A stretch of DNA of 64,000 bases from Hysterangium stoloniferum (lineage: Eukaryota > Basidiomycota > Agaricomycetes > Hysterangiales > Hysterangiaceae), in assembly GCA_015178975.1 (NCBI GenBank), contig WHVD01000033.1, positions 62,001 through 126,000 on the forward strand, given 5' to 3'. Of this stretch, positions 1 to 10,115 are shown in pieces (the stretch's first letter is position 1; each line of letters begins with the position of its first letter). The position numbers were made by a program, and so were the translations under genes. The notes beneath the pieces are model-generated. The model was not told where the DNA came from, did not search any database, and was given only the letters and a program-made list of their open reading frames with translations.

Positions 1-54
1 CAGGAGCTTAGTCATAAAAACTTAACTTTTTCGTTATACTGTCAACATCTAACA
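1..54. mobile_element. Possible edge of an inserted LTR element
   Basis: The array sequence stops abruptly at 55 when followed leftwards through exon 1. The foreign sequence ends in CTAACA at 49-54, a common LTR terminus. Only 54 bases are visible, so the family cannot be named and no target duplication can be tested. Confidence 0.25.
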
Positions 55-390
55 AGTTCCTCAATGTCTTCAAGGTTGATCTCAGCTGTTGCCGAATTGT
101 GATTCCCCTGAGTCATCCCATTGGAAGTAGACATTGGTGGGTAGCAGTCTCACCTACACTAGAAGGGGATGCCTTGCTTTTGCACCGCCACCAGTCGGAG
201 AGTTAATTCCATGAAGGTACAGCGTTATGGCCATACTTACACTCATTCCTGCCGTCGTACACAAGGTTCCCACACCTTCCTTGAACCTCATAGGCTGCAA
301 TGTAATGACACACAAGTCGTTAAGTTACCAGAGGGCTATTGGCTGACACCATTCTTCTAAGGCATGAGCGTCGGTTTTGGTTTAGATGCC
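55..390 (-). pseudogene. Exon-1 fragment and upstream region of an array gene copy
   Basis: The minus strand from ATG at 134 encodes about the first 26 residues of the array protein (begins MSTSNGMTQGNH), then breaks off at the left junction. Positions 135-390 match the region upstream of the other copies, but the TATA-like CATAAAAG present elsewhere is changed here (CTTTTGCACC on the plus strand). This is a truncated remnant, not a gene. Confidence 0.6.
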
Positions 391-559
391 CAGATTTTGA
401 GATTAATATTTTTAGACCAGGAAGGTAACAACTAATTACAATTAATTGAAGCTGGATATTAAATAGGGATAATTAGCAAATAAATTAACTCTGTGTAGCA
501 AAATCTTGTTTTAGCGCATCTGTTGTGGCGAGAAGCTGCTCTCTAAAGGCTATTATTTT
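391..559. other. AT-rich junction, nothing recognised
   Basis: AT-rich sequence between the array fragment and the first recognisable copia coding sequence. No frame, repeat or site can be supported. It probably contains the broken 5' edge of the copia remnant. Confidence 0.3.
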
Positions 560-2941
560 CTTGGAGTTTAAGAGCGAACTTCAACAAGAGTTCAAAATAA
601 AAGACCTCAGGAACTCAAGTGGCTCTTGGGGATTGAAGTCAAATGTGATCAGGCAGCTCAAACGATATCACTTTCGCAATGCTCGTATATTGACAAAATC
701 CGAAGGGTCATTAGTATTCCATCTCCTCTTGAATGTAGTTTTATATATGTGTAGTATAGTTAACAAATCTCTTGGTGAACATTTTATCGCTGAGAGTAAG
801 TGATCTGATTATTGTCTCATTCCATAGTAAAACTCATTATATGCATTTAGTACTCAAACATCTTTAGGTATTGTATATTATAGTGAACATTTTATCACTG
901 AGATACTCAAACGTCTCTAATTTGGCCTACAAGACATGAAGCCATTATCAACCCCCCTTGACCCTCATCACCACCTTTCCTCCTCACAATCACCCAGCAG
1001 ACCCCATTGGCTCAAAGAAATGCACAATGTTCCATATCACGAGGCAATAGGATCCCTTATGTATGCAGCACTCGGTACAAGCCCAGACATAACATTCACG
1101 ATATCCTTCCTTGTGCAATTGATGCAGAACCCAGGTCAACTGCACTGGGAAGCTGTAAAAAGAGTTCTCTTCCCAGATACCTGAAAGGAACAATAGATCA
1201 GTGGTTGGTATTCAGAGATAGAAAAAATGACTCACAGAATGCACTCAAGGGTTACACCGATGCAGATTGGGGCTTGCAAGAACATAGGCACTCGATCTCG
1301 GGGTATATCTTTACCATAGATGGAGGTGCCGTCTCATGGAGCTCGAAAAAGCAACCTATCATCGCGGTATCAATGATGGAGGTGGAATATATAGCTGCGA
1401 CTCATGCTACGAAGGAGGCCCTATGGATACGAGCATTTATAGCCAAAATCGCTCAGCCGCTTACTCGCCCCATCACAATCTATTGGGATAATCAATCCAC
1501 CATACCAATTGTCAAAAATGATGAATGTACCAAAGACATTGATATTCAATACCACTTTATTCGCCCAGTTGCTAATAAGCAGGCTGGTGTCGATCCACTA
1601 TGTATCCACGGACCATAATCCTGCCGACATGCTAATGAAGTCGTTAGCCAGACTGAAGGTCGAAACATTCTACCAACAGCATTATGTAAGGGACCTTTGG
1701 TAAGCTGAAACATAGTGAGGGTCAGCTGCTGATACTAAAACAGCACATAACCAACTCCGATATTGACCATTGGTAATACCCGAAAACAGCAGTGCTGTGA
1801 CATCCTTATCCTCCCACCCTTTCATAATGCATACGCACAAAAAGAAGCAGAAAAAAAGAACAAATAAAACATTCGAAATAGACTTGGAAGTGGTGAATCA
1901 ATCACCAAACACTATGTTGCAACTTCCTTTGCCATCTATAAACATTAATATACAGGTTGTTCCACAGGACAAACTGCCTTCAGTTACAAAGAACGGCCTC
2001 ATTCATCTTCCAAACAAAAACAGAAAATAGGTTGGGAGGTATACAGCAGGTCAAAACGATGTAGGATAGAAAGCAATATTCCCATATCTCATGGTGGGCA
2101 GGATGTCCACCCTTCTAGAACCACCAGTCCAAAACCAAATATGACCATCCCAACCTCTAATTGTGATGATGAATGTACTGCACCATCTGCACCAGAATTA
2201 TATCAGGATCTGGAGGATCTATTGGAAGAAATAGATATTTACTGGAATTGCTGTATAGTGGATGAAGGGCTAATCCACCTTGATCAGTCAACCTTTGTAC
2301 TTCAAGATTGGGATAAAAAGCTAGATGGTTAATAATAAGAGAGATAAAATAAGTAGAAAGTAATTGTAGACTTACACATTTTACAGGCGCAGTGTGAGCA
2401 AGACCTACCGATCCATCCATCATTATCTTGCAAAAGGAATCACAGGTAAGTGTTGCAAAATGGTAGGATAGCCCTAACGGTGAGCCAGTCGTCTTGCGAT
2501 ACAGTAGTTGCCATTGTTGAGTCAAGTAGAGTCTTGTAGTCGTGCGTAATGAACATGTGACTGGAAACGTAGCCTACCCATATCAAGGTATGTGTGCTTA
2601 CCACAATCACCTATCAGTTTATGCCGTTTTTTCATCATCCAATACCTGAATGTATTAGGATAAACTGCAAGCCGGGGAATCACAGTTTGAGACTCTCTAT
2701 CTAGGTACTAAGTAACTTAGATAGAGCGGTGGAGAATATAAACCGGTGATATAGCTGGGCTTCCAGTTGAGGTTTCTACCCCTCAACTGGACTAACTATA
2801 TACTGTACTAGATGGTCTGTGCACTGATCTGTAAGACTATCTGCTCAGGAACTATCTAATAATAACTATCACATGATGTTAACCAGTTGAATCTATACAG
2901 TTGCAACACGAGATATGAGGTCATAGCTAATTGTATATACA
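560..2941 (+). mobile_element. Ty1/copia remnant with 3' LTR
   Basis: The plus strand holds the C-terminal part of a copia reverse transcriptase (EFKIKDL at about 588) and its RNase H: YTDADWG at about 1,254, the VSWSSKKQP-type motif near 1,330, and AATHATKEALW near 1,395. A region homologous to the solo LTR at 16,781-17,096 lies at about 2,640-2,941 and is the likely 3' LTR. Positions 1,770-2,335 are part of the element or of an older insert and were not identified. The copy is broken, with several interruptions and no 5' half. The array exon resumes directly after its last base, so it inserted into an array copy. Confidence 0.75.
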
Positions 2942-3142
2942 GGTGTATGGAGTTCAGAGCGATGGGACCAGATCATTAAGACTTGGATGAGAGAGATATT
3001 CAGGGAGAAGCTTCGAGAACGATGGGGATGTAACGAACCTGGTCATAATTTATGTTATCGGGCTCCCGATGATGAGCAGCACATACATCTGTCTGCAAAC
3101 CATATAGAGATTTGGGTTGACGAGTGGGTGAGTAAAGTATAA
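2942..3142 (+). pseudogene. Inverted exon-1 fragment of the array gene
   Basis: This stretch encodes on the plus strand what all other copies encode on the minus strand: the middle and end of exon 1 (residues around REKLRERWGCNEP and HIEIWVDEW), followed by the intron-1 donor GTGAGT. It abuts a minus-strand exon 3 of the next copy at 3,143. Its wording (MREIF preceded by an IIKTW-like stretch) is closest to the copies starting at 10,115 and 15,927. Confidence 0.7.
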
Positions 3143-4018
3143 TGAGGCCGAAGCCAAGAATGTCATAAGCCTGATAGTGTGACCTTTGCCGCTCCTGAAA
3201 GAAAATATCGGGAAACTCTCTAAAACCACTGTCACTCTTCTCCGAATTTGAGGCAGATATGTAGGTCTACGACTCAGACATGAGTATTTCCAGTATATTC
3301 AATGATTGAAGTATCCCTACCTCGCTAAATCAACACTGTCTTGAACTAGTCTTCCCAGTTTTGGCAGCGTAAGATACTTGCGTAGAAACTTGCCAAGGGC
3401 ACCATGGTCCTGTAACAAACAGGCGATTTCCCGGTATATTGTCAGCTTTGCGATCAGCGAAGCTGTCCTAGCACCGTGAAGGAATTTCATCCCAACCCTT
3501 TCCAAACCGACTCCACAGTAATACCCGGGGCCAATGTCAATACTTGACATTGTCCCCTGGCTCCGCGAGATCATTCCCCAGTCATTGGCATGACTGCAAT
3601 AGGGGCTGAGGTTGGATGTCGTGTTGGTGGATATTTTAACAACATTCGGTGGGTCATGGTAGCCAGTTTCTCCTTGACACTAAAATGCGCAGCATGTGAC
3701 ACACATCGCATAGAAATACCATTATACTTTGCTCACCCACTCGTCAACCCAAATCTCTATATGGTTTGCAGACAGCTGTATGTGGTGCCTACCATCGGGG
3801 GCCCGATAACATAAATCATGGCCGGGTTAGTTACAACCCCATCGTTCTCGAAGCTTCTCCCTGAATATTTCTCTCATCCCTTTAACGATCTCGTCCCGTT
3901 GCTCTGAACTCAATACACCAGGGGACACTAGGGGTGGGAGTTCCTCCATGTCTTCAAGGTCGATCCCAGCCCTTGCCGAATCGTGATTCCCCGGAGTCGT
4001 CTCGTTGGAAGTAGACAT
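3143..4018 (-). pseudogene. Array gene, copy I (exons 1-3, broken)
   Basis: First exons of the six-exon array gene. Exon 1 starts at 4,018 and has one in-frame stop after WGCN (near 3,827). Exon 2 is open through GYYCGVGLERVG to about 3,317. Exon 3 begins after a 54-nt-class intron and is cut at 3,143 by the inverted exon-1 fragment. Start choice: the same MSTSNE context as in other copies, with a TATA-like CATAAAAG about 40 bases upstream. Function is unknown. The premature stop and loss of exons 4-6 make it a pseudogene. Confidence 0.7.
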
Positions 4019-6600
4019 TGGTGGGTAGCAGTCTCACCTACACTAGAAGGGAGTGCCTTGCTTTTATGCCGCCACCAGTCGGAGAGTTAATTCCATGAAG
4101 GCACAGCGTTATGGCCGTACTTACACGAGATACGCAGCATTTCATTCCTGCCTTCGTCCACAAGGTTCCCTCACCTTCCTTGAACCTTATAGGCTCCACT
4201 GTAATGAGGTAACTACTTCTTACGCTTTCCACTGAAGGCCCACACAGCATACCATAATGATTCAGTCGATTGTCACCTCATCGTAGAGCATTTGTCAGCT
4301 TCAGAGTTGAAAGAAAAACTGCTTTTCTGATATCGAGAAGTGACATTACCATGTACCATATAAATGCAGTCCAAAGCGATACCCAATGGTTACTGCCTTC
4401 AAGTTGCCGCTGTCAGCCTCAGGCTTTGTCCAGAGGGATTGCACACTTACCGTTTTTAATTTTGCAAACTTTCACCAAGGAGAAACCCCGGGCCAGTGAT
4501 GACCTAGTCCCATTAATGGTAAGCAACGTGATTTTTTCATTGGCCTTCGCCATATCCTTGGTTGTGACGAATCCATCCGGGTGTGTATTAACACATTCTA
4601 AATATAATCTCGTCTCAGGCGAGACTGACAGCTAGCCTTATTATTATCTCTCTGTCTAAGTGGAATGTTTCGCCCCACGCTCACACGATTGATGGGTGGG
4701 ACATTGCTCTTCAAAGCGACGATGACAAGGTAGACCAAGCATTGTGACCCACCCGTAGTTTGACCTATTTCAGCTCTTGCGGTATGTAAAGATTCACCAT
4801 GCTGGCTATGCTAATTTACATTCCCATTTTCTGCCATCTTTCTACCCCCTTCGCTGCTGCCAATTCCACTGTGCCCTTGGAGCTCCACATAGGTCACCGT
4901 AGCAATCCCTCTTCGTTCCCACACGATAGCCATTCATCGCAGCCCTGGGTTTGTCACCACAATCGATCCTTCATTTTCTCGTTATGGCTAATTTGTCAGT
5001 CAAGGAATGGACGAGGTATCCTGAGTCTTAACATATTTCCGAGCTGATAATCGGCTATTGTCGTCAAAAAATGGGGGGAACATGCGACGCTTGCCACGGC
5101 AATACGTCATAGTGGCTCTCAGATAATCTCAAGTGCCGCAGGATAACAAAAGGATTATGTCTTGGGAATACCATTTGGATCATTCTTGACGACAATTATA
5201 CTTCGGTACGCTGGTACCGGACCGAAAACGCCAGCAATTCCTTTCAAAGACAGTGGAAATGGTCGAACCCAGTCTCAGAATGGTTCAGAAACACTCCAAG
5301 GATATTTGCTGCCGTGAGACGTATATATATAGTCTTACAATATATTTAATTATTAGTCACAAAACACAAAGTCCTACAAAGCCAAAGGTATCATCGACAC
5401 AATTCTCGTCAGCAATGAATTCCAGAGTTGCAATGAACATAAGAAGTGATTGAATGAGCTTTCAACCCGACTCAAATGATGTAAGTTTATGTAACTATTA
5501 ATGCCGCCAAAGCGAGCTGAAAAAAAAAGGAAACAGGAAAGATATTATCCTCTTCCTTGCTTGCTTTCAATATACCAGTGAAAGGTGTGGCCACCGTGCA
5601 AAGGAAGGAACGAGGGGTAGAAACTAAATTCCCAAAACATTCAAGGTTGAACCGGTTCGTTGAGCTGCGCATTGTCCCTTAATGTGGAAGGACATGAACA
5701 AGAATGGTGAGGGGAGAGCTTGAGGTGCATGCAGATTCCAGGCCAGACGATCCAGCTATTAGTTCAGTGTAACCGCAATTATTCCGTTGAGAGCCAACAC
5801 CCGTGGTCAAAATGGTCTCCGAGTGATTTGCGTCAGAAATGGACTGGGGAGGAGATCTCATGCACAAATGAAAGACAATACTAAAAGATGGTGAACATAG
5901 TGTATTACGGACTCCACAAGCAATCAAACCACCCAAGTTGATGTGAATGGAGAGCAGCACCGTGTTATCATTGGGGAAGGTTAGCAAGGCGAAAAAATTC
6001 CACGACAGTGATTGCTATGTCGAAAATGAATATGACCCCCCAAGGATGTCGTATTTATGTTTATTCCATCCACCACGATATTGAATGATTTAAAGGCCCT
6101 TGTTTATTGCGAGGGTTTGGGCTAAAAGATCGCTGACCCTGGAGATTGAACATGGATTTTGAAGAGAAGATTCGCGTGAACAAGAGAAATGTTGTCGTGG
6201 ATCAGTGATTATTCCTACTGTTCTTTGTTATTCTTCAATGGCTTCCTTCGTGTGAGCCTAGGTAAGTGACGTGGAAACTGAGGTGGCGGGGCTTCTTCGA
6301 GATTCGGTAACGGTATTCCATATGATGGGATGGTCATTAATGAATTGGATGTGGTTCTAGCCACGACTAGCACTTGATATATTCAATATATATCGGAGAA
6401 AGAGCTGTAGAGGATGCTGGGAGTGAAAAAGTGGCTGTATGCGCTCTTAAATTTACTATGTGGCTTGAAAATACGGTTACAAAGCGAGTTAGGCAAAGAT
6501 CAATAGGACTATGATCCTGCCGGTCTGGTTGAAATGTGAAGAGAGAGGGTTGAGGTGCGGCGATGATGCATCAAGAGGCATTGACAGTGAGCACTAGACC
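4019..6600 (-). repeat. Array unit II, second half, variant b
   Basis: About 2.6 kb homologous to 21,960-24,466 and 36,368-39,300. The clearest coding-like block is 5,679-5,987 on the minus strand (ELIAGSSGLESA), which matches exon 5 of the array gene (LKLIAGSSEPES). It is preceded by the remains of the exon-4/5 intron (acceptor CCCCAG) and followed near 5,590 by TVATPFTG, matching the exon-5 end VVATPST. Other blocks (4,270-4,635; 4,800-5,050; 5,100-5,330) are conserved between units but full of stops. It contains the upstream region of copy I, with TATA-like CATAAAAG at about 4,050-4,060. A decayed paralogous half-unit, with no intact gene. Confidence 0.6.
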
Positions 6601-7165
6601 TTCATAGTCGATTATGGATGTTTCGTTGGTTGCGCCGTGGATAACGTCTCAATGTACAAGGAGAGAAACAAGAATGGCGATGGCATTGAAGCTGCGCACC
6701 GTGGGACATACGAGACCGGATCAGAGTAACCCCGATTATTTCTTCGGCGCATAATGCAGCAACTCTGTTCGATGTGATGAGACGATGGCAAGGTATATTG
6801 AGGATTTTGAAGTACTGTGAGTCCTCGGCAATGTTAAAGCTGACATCTGGCGGTTTCTCCTCGGCTAGCAAGATTGCGGTGACTAACTCACCAGTATGAT
6901 TTTTGATAACACGGCCTGGAACCCTCATAGTTATGTTCCGCGGTTTTTTTTCCAGAAAATGGAGACGTAAGTCGAATTCGTCAATGCTACCGACACATCA
7001 GTGAAAGGTGTGGCGACTACGCATAGGAAGGAACAGGTGACGACAATTAACGTTCAAGAGTCCGACGTATCTTGTAGAAGAGTTCCTTAATATTAGATTG
7101 AATCAAATGATTGCTTCGTTACTCCTCTAACTGAAATAATTCAAACATGACAATTGGAATGAAAT
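6601..7165 (-). repeat. Array unit II, middle segment (truncated)
   Basis: Homologous to 39,334-39,850 and 48,950-49,540. The minus-strand open block 6,602-6,928 (VTAILLAEEKPPDVSFNIAED) is shared with 39,334-39,636 and, in part, 24,467-24,769. It ends about 7,165, where unrelated sequence begins. No gene can be closed here. Confidence 0.55.
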
Positions 7166-7770
7166 CCAGTCAACCGAACGCACTCAATTGCGGTGCTTAC
7201 CAAAATTCTGAGAGCCATAGTGTAATCGCTCAACGATATTGGAGTAGGGAACGTTTAAAAGTGTCCCTGCTTACTCTGTTCCACTAAAGGTCAAGTGGCC
7301 TAGTTACACACCTTGATATAGTTATGGACAATGCAAGATTTAAATGACTCACTCCAGAAATTTATCGAATCATCTCCACCTTGTTTGTGGTACGACGTAT
7401 CGATAAAATCCTCTAATAACCGGTCCGAACAATCAAGGGATGATTCGGACAATAGGGTCGGCGACACGGGATGAAGCTCGGGAGAAATGTATGCTATTTG
7501 GCTCGCCAATCGGGACGTTGCGCGCGAATGATGAGAGGATGCACCTAATCCCAATTGACGACTTCTCAGTTGTATCTCCAGGGGAGGTATGAAGGACTCA
7601 CCGGGAACTGTTGAAGAATTATTGTTCAGCGTTATTCACAATTTTCAGGGGAGTATCTTCTTTTGTTCTATCTAGGAACTTGGCATGGCCATGATATATA
7701 TCCAATGACAACATATCACGGAGGGCTTGAAATTCCGAATGTGGAGTGCCACGGCGGTGGCCGATGCCTT
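7166..7770 (-). other. Non-array insert with spliced-gene look
   Basis: This 0.6-kb stretch has no counterpart in the other units. On the minus strand 7,300-7,554 is open (84 codons, rich in Ser and Asp). An upstream stretch near 7,620-7,770 reads FQALRDMLSLDIYHGH and is followed by a GTGAGTCCTT donor. That suggests two pieces of a spliced host gene carried into the array. I do not recognise the protein. The edges show no clear terminal repeats. Confidence 0.4.
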
Positions 7771-8104
7771 ATCTTCGCTTATTACATGAAATTCTGACAG
7801 AGAACGGGCGATGTTTATGATAAACGTTGATGCAACCTCATCAAAGTTGGTGTGCAGCGGTGACTTGAGTAAAACGTGATGACGTAATCGCAGTTGACGC
7901 TTCTCTATCTGACCAATAAACGCCGGGGCAGAAAAGCCAAGAATGTCATAAGCTGGGTAGTGTGACCTTTTCTGCTCCCCGTTCTCAGACTTCGTGTAGT
8001 TTTATTAAAAAGACTTTAGTTTGTTTAAGAATTAAAATTTTTAATTAAGAAATAATCAGTCCTATGTGTGAAAATATCGGGAAACTCTTTAAAACTTCCG
8101 TCGC
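7771..8104 (-). pseudogene. Extra partial exon-3 copy
   Basis: Minus-strand sequence matching array exon 3 (the SPLHTNFDEVAST region near 7,840-7,890 and the PGV stretch near 7,925) occurs here a second time within unit II, after the real exon 3 at 8,675-9,359. An AT-rich block at 7,990-8,060 interrupts it. This is a local duplication; a 1-nt change disrupts its frame relative to the intact copy. Confidence 0.5.
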
Positions 8105-8197
8105 TCTTTGTAAGGTTCGGCTTTGTAGATAGCGTAATCCTTCAGTTGAGCTCTTACGAAGAGGAACGAACAGAGTAGGAATAGGCTCCAATTCGAA
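8105..8197. mobile_element. Ty3/gypsy LTR fragment
   Basis: About 90 bases match the LTRs of the element at 24,685-29,006 (shared stretch GAACAGAGTAGGAATAGGCT). The fragment sits against exon 5 of copy II and truncates it. No partner LTR is nearby, so this is a relic of the same family. Confidence 0.7.
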
Positions 8198-10115
8198 AAA
8201 GTCAATGCGATTATTCGCTCACCACACACAATGAGATCCCAATTAGGACTCATGTCAGTCAGAATAAGACTGGTAGGACAGTTTCATGGACGGATGTAAG
8301 ACGGTGCTGGAAGACAAAATATAGGGAACATACCGTACCATGGGCCCGATGAATGAAGAAACCACATTCAGCTGGTTGATGTGATCGGTGAGAAGTGTGC
8401 TGTCGTCGAAGAAGGTTTGCAAGGAGTGAATACACTGATACAGTGAAAGTGATGTCCCCAACTGAATATGAAGTGTCAATGATACTATATGCTTGTCTAC
8501 GTCGTCCAATAAAATCCTCAATACAGCTCCAGCAATATCTCGAAACCATCCATCTTGGTGGATGCAACACAAGAGAAGCCGTATAGGATGTCTATAATGG
8601 GGAGATAGTCGTAGGTGACTTTGTCTGTTATTGTTTTGGTGGGCAGGATGAAATAATGTCATGTTGCGACGCACGGGTGTAACCAGAATTTGATGTAACC
8701 TCTAATCGCCTTGAGCTCCTCTACAGATAGTTGACGAACGTGGCAGATAGCTTCCACGATATGCACAAGGCCGATAATATATTAAAAATAGTATGAGTTG
8801 ACTCTATTGCAATACACAATATACAAGGGTTTAATAAGCTTGTAATAAAAGTACTTTGTGTCTCAATATCTTGTGTCAGTTAGTGTAGCACCTCCTGACA
8901 ATATAGGTTGGATGCTCTGGGAGGTGTATAGTGGTTCTGACACACATTAACCTCCAAATGCATGGTCCACAATTAGCATCTTCATATGAAAAGTTGCAAT
9001 AATTGGTGGACTCCCCCTATAAAAAGGTGTGTTTCATCATCAAATTTAACATAATAGTCCAGGAATCACCAAATCCTGTTAGATAACAAGCAGATTGTAT
9101 GATAAATGTTGATGCAACCTCATCCAAGTTAGTGTGCAGCGGTGACTTGACTATAACGTTGTACAGTGATGACCTAATCGCAGGTGATGCGTGTCTATCT
9201 AACCAATGGACGCCGGGGCAGTAAATGAAGGCCGAAGCCAAAGATAGAAAAAGTCGGGAAGTGTAACCTTTGCTACTCAGCTGCATGTGAAGTGAAGACA
9301 TCCAGGAATCTTCTAAAACCCTTGTCGCTCTTCTGCGAATTTGAGGCGGATATGTGGGTCTATGACTCAGACATGAGTATTTCGAGTGTATCAAGTGATG
9401 GACACTGAGTTATCAACCTCACTAAATCAACGCTGTCTTGAACTAGCCTTCCCAGTCTTGGCAGGGTGAGATTCTTGTGTGGAAACTTGCTAAAGACCCC
9501 GTCGTCTTGAGACAGTTGACTCATTATTTGCTTATATATTGTCAACTTTGCCATCAGCGAGGCTTTCTTTACACTGTGCAGGGCGTTCATCCCAAACCTT
9601 TCCAAACCAACTCCACAGTAATACCCAGGGCTAATTTCAACACTTGAAGATGTCCCAAGACTCCGTGAGATCATTCCCCAGTCCTCGGCATGACTGCGAT
9701 ACGGACTGAGGTTGGATGTCGTATTGGTGGATACCGTAACAACAGTAGGTGGGTCATGGTACATCGTTTCTCCTTGACACTGAAATGTGCCGCATGTGAC
9801 ACAGATCACATGGAAATAGCATTATACTTTACTCACCAACTCGTCAACCCAGACCTCTATATTGTTTCCAGCCAGTTGTATGTGCTCCTCGTCATCGGGG
9901 GCCCGATAACATAAATCATGGCCGGGTTCATTACATCACCATCGTTCTCGAAGCTTCTCCCTGAATATCTCTCTCATCCCAGTCTTAATGATCTGCCGTC
10001 GCTCTGAACTCCATACACCTGGGGGGGCTAAGGGTGGTAGCTCAACGCCTTCAAGGTAGGTTTGAACTGTGGCTTCATCGTGATTCCCCAGAGTTGTCTC
10101 ATTGAAAGCAGACAT
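8198..10115 (-). pseudogene. Array gene, copy II (exons 1-5, broken)
   Basis: Exon 1 is 9,837-10,115 (93 codons) with one in-frame TGA near 9,936. Exon 2 is 9,418-9,779, exon 3 is 8,675-9,359 with an unrelated insert at about 8,780-9,020, exon 4 is 8,334-8,624 (fully open, same 291 nt as the intact copy), and exon 5 starts at 8,269 but is cut by an LTR fragment at 8,197. Introns 1, 3 and 4 keep GT/AG and their usual lengths. Exon 6 is absent. The protein family is unknown. In this copy intron 2 happens to be readable and gives a leucine-rich-looking tail, which is not evidence of an LRR. Confidence 0.75.
8780..9020. other. AT-rich insert within exon 3 of copy II
   Basis: About 240 bases missing from other copies interrupt exon 3. 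The insert carries a short inverted pair (CACCTCC at 8,889-8,895 and GGAGGTG at 8,920-8,926) and a TATAAAAAGG-like stretch near its right side. It could be a small non-autonomous element or solo LTR, but no clean termini or target duplication were found. Confidence 0.35.

Noticed and set aside
3590-3814. Plus-strand 74-codon frame, repeated at 9,690-9,914
   Set aside because: It is the complement of exon 1, intron 1 and exon 2 of the array gene, whose minus-strand splice sites are conserved.
9360-9420. LRR/F-box-like tail LITQCPSLDTLEIL after exon 2 of copy II
   Set aside because: It lies in intron 2; the other copies have a GTAGGG donor and a TAG acceptor there. The motif is a chance read-through, so no F-box or LRR call was made.
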